Assembly (NCBI RefSeq): GCF_028640845.1
Contig: NC_080541.1
Location: forward strand, 163,047,502-163,111,501
DNA length: 64,000 nucleotides
Direction: 5' to 3'
Source of the DNA: Ahaetulla prasina
Lineage: Eukaryota > Chordata > Lepidosauria > Squamata > Colubridae
Shown here: positions 62,281-64,000 of the stretch, in pieces
Layout: each line of letters starts with the position of its first letter
Position numbering within the stretch: the first letter of the stretch is position 1
Made by a program: the position numbers and the translations under genes
Notes under the pieces: generated by a model
What the model saw: the letters and a program-made list of their open reading frames with translations, nothing else
The model's database searches: none
Told to the model about the DNA's origin: nothing

Positions 62281-64000
62281 CCAAACCCCGGCTCAAGTTG
62301 TTTCAGGGGATTGTCAACAAAGAGACAACGGTGGCTTCCTTCCCCCTTGATCACCGCCAAGTGATCAGCTCGGCTCCCTTTAGGGAAAACTTGCCTAAAC
62401 AGGCCACATGGCAGGTCTCTCCAGCATGGCCCTTTAAAAACAAACATCTGCCCAGGTCGCCAAGTTTATTCTAATAGGAATGGATGGAGCATCAAAACAA
62501 ATCAAAACAAAACTACCACGTTGGAATTCGATGAACTCAGGCACACACACACACACGAGAAAAAAGGCCCCATGAAATCTATTCAGAATTGGGCATTTCC
62601 ACACACATACACACCCCGCACCTGGGAAAATAATATTTTTTAAAAGAGAGAGAATGGAAAGCAAAGTAAGTCTTCAACTGGATCAGTCAGGCTGGATTAG
62701 GAATTAAATGATAGAGCCAACTGTAAATACAATTATTACGGTGCCGTGGAATGTTTTGGTTTTTTAAATCCGTTTTGTTTGTTTGTCTGTTTGAACATCT
62801 CTATCCCCTCCCACAACTTCAGAGAAATCCCCCCCCCTTTCTTCTCCCTTTATCAAATAAATACCAGTATCCGCTGGGAAACGAAGAAGGAAAAGATGGG
62901 TATCTATTCATCTTGTCGGTCAATTGGGGATCGAAATAAGACCAAAAGACATAAAATAACCACGCCTCCCTAAAAAAAAAAGATGGGAAGAGAAAGAAAA
63001 ATAACTAAAAGAAGAGAGTGTGTGTATGCTGTAGCTTTATTGTTATTGGTGGTATCTTGCAGAGGTGTTAACGACGTAATAATAGCTCATTAGCATATTA
63101 AAAAGTAGGAAATGGGGAAGGGGGAATGTGTGGGAATGGAAATATTTTGGTATTCACCTCCAAGGTAAGCCTTGTCCCAAGAAAACAAACTCCAGGAGAT
63201 AGCCAGTTCTCAAAGTTTGTTGCAAATGTCTATTTCCTCCTCTTTAAACAAAAGCCTCCGTTTCCAGAGAGAACAATTGCTTAGGGTTAGGTAGGAAATG
63301 ACTCGCTTTGCTTTTTGTTTTTCGTCCTATATATTATTGTAATGATTGTTGTGACTTCGGAGAAATGTTGATAGGAACAACAACAACAAAAACAAAAACA
63401 ACAGTCGCAAGGAGGGAGGGAAAAAAAGAACCTGTATCTTTTCTGAATCTCCAAAAGAAATGCCCAAACCCACCTGCCTGGACTGCCCTTTGTGTTGCGG
63501 CTTTTGTTTCCATCACAACATTTTACAGCTTTTCGGATAAAAAGCGAGACATCTTTATATTTAAACGGGAGCGAAACACGCGAAACCAAAAAGGTGGGTC
63601 CCTCTTCCGAAGGAGAAAAGGGGAGTTGGCTTAAGACCGAGTGTCGAAACGTGCTAATGAAGACAGAAATGGCAAGAATAGTATACGGAAGGTACCGGGT
63701 GGGGTGGGGTGGGGACCTTTCCAGTGATTTATGCTCTGAGCAAAGAGAAAGTAAGAGGGGGGGGGGAAACCTGGCTCTCTGCATGGAGGACCATACTTCC
63801 AGATCACTGTTCAAACGAGAGGGACTTGCAAATTTTACCTCTGGAAAAAGCGGCACCTGTAAGTTACATTTCTCCCCCACCCCACCTCTACCGCCGTCGT
63901 CCCGCCAATCGGTATGGCATGGAGGGGCGGATCGTCCTATTGGGTGATCTGCCACGGGACATCCCAAAAACAAAGCGGACAGGACTTCGAGCGAATGCGG
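62281..64000. promoter_or_regulatory. FOXD3 upstream region, candidate regulatory DNA
   Basis: Non-repetitive and without convincing exons. Site-like words include 'ggattagg' (OTX type, about 62694), 'attgttattggtgg' (SOX/CCAAT type, about 63041), 'ctcattagcatatt' (POU/homeodomain type, about 63086) and 'gattgttgtgac' (SOX type, about 63344). Human FOXD3 has a divergent upstream lncRNA; nothing here proves one. Confidence 0.35.

Overview
The window is nuclear DNA of a squamate reptile, more likely a snake than a lizard. It is AT-rich, its genes have introns, and it is full of repeats typical of squamates: tRNA-derived SINEs, CR1/L2-type and RTE-like LINE fragments, hAT- and mariner-like MITEs, and LINE 3' ends that run into AAT microsatellites. 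There is no bacterial, viral or plasmid content. The species call rests on repeat style only and was not tested.

Two genes are supported, both on the minus strand. (1) ALG6, the ER glucosyltransferase that adds the first glucose to the lipid-linked oligosaccharide, has 14 coding exons between 36307 (ATG) and 10907 (stop). A non-coding exon 1 and a GC-rich promoter lie at about 43.09-43.23 kb. Every exon junction was placed by splice sites and reading phase. The exons sum to 1524 nt, i.e. 507 residues, the length of human ALG6. (2) FOXD3, the forkhead factor of neural crest and pluripotent cells, is an intact single-exon gene at 61057-59741 (438 residues) inside CpG-rich DNA. The order FOXD3 then ALG6, head to tail on one strand, is the same as in human.

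Layout: 1-10.4 kb is gene-free DNA beyond the ALG6 3' end; 10.4-43.2 kb is ALG6; 43.2-56.8 kb is intergenic and rich in transposon relics; 56.8-64 kb is the FOXD3 locus with CpG islands and candidate regulatory DNA on both sides.

The most unusual structure is a cluster of three near-identical direct tandem duplications, all inside ALG6: about 1.97 kb with exon 11, 1.21 kb with exon 9, and 3.03 kb in intron 1. Including both copies of exon 9 or exon 11 in one mRNA would break the frame. The copies differ mainly in microsatellite and minisatellite length, as two alleles would. They are therefore either false (haplotype) duplications of the assembly or very recent real ones. Other points of note are a probable U12-type intron 7 with a non-AG acceptor, a GC-rich palindrome with arms of about 530 bp in intron 6, a 25-bp-arm hairpin in intron 5, hAT MITEs with exact 8-bp target duplications, and a 35-bp minisatellite with AABB higher-order structure. 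I found no clearly new biological system.
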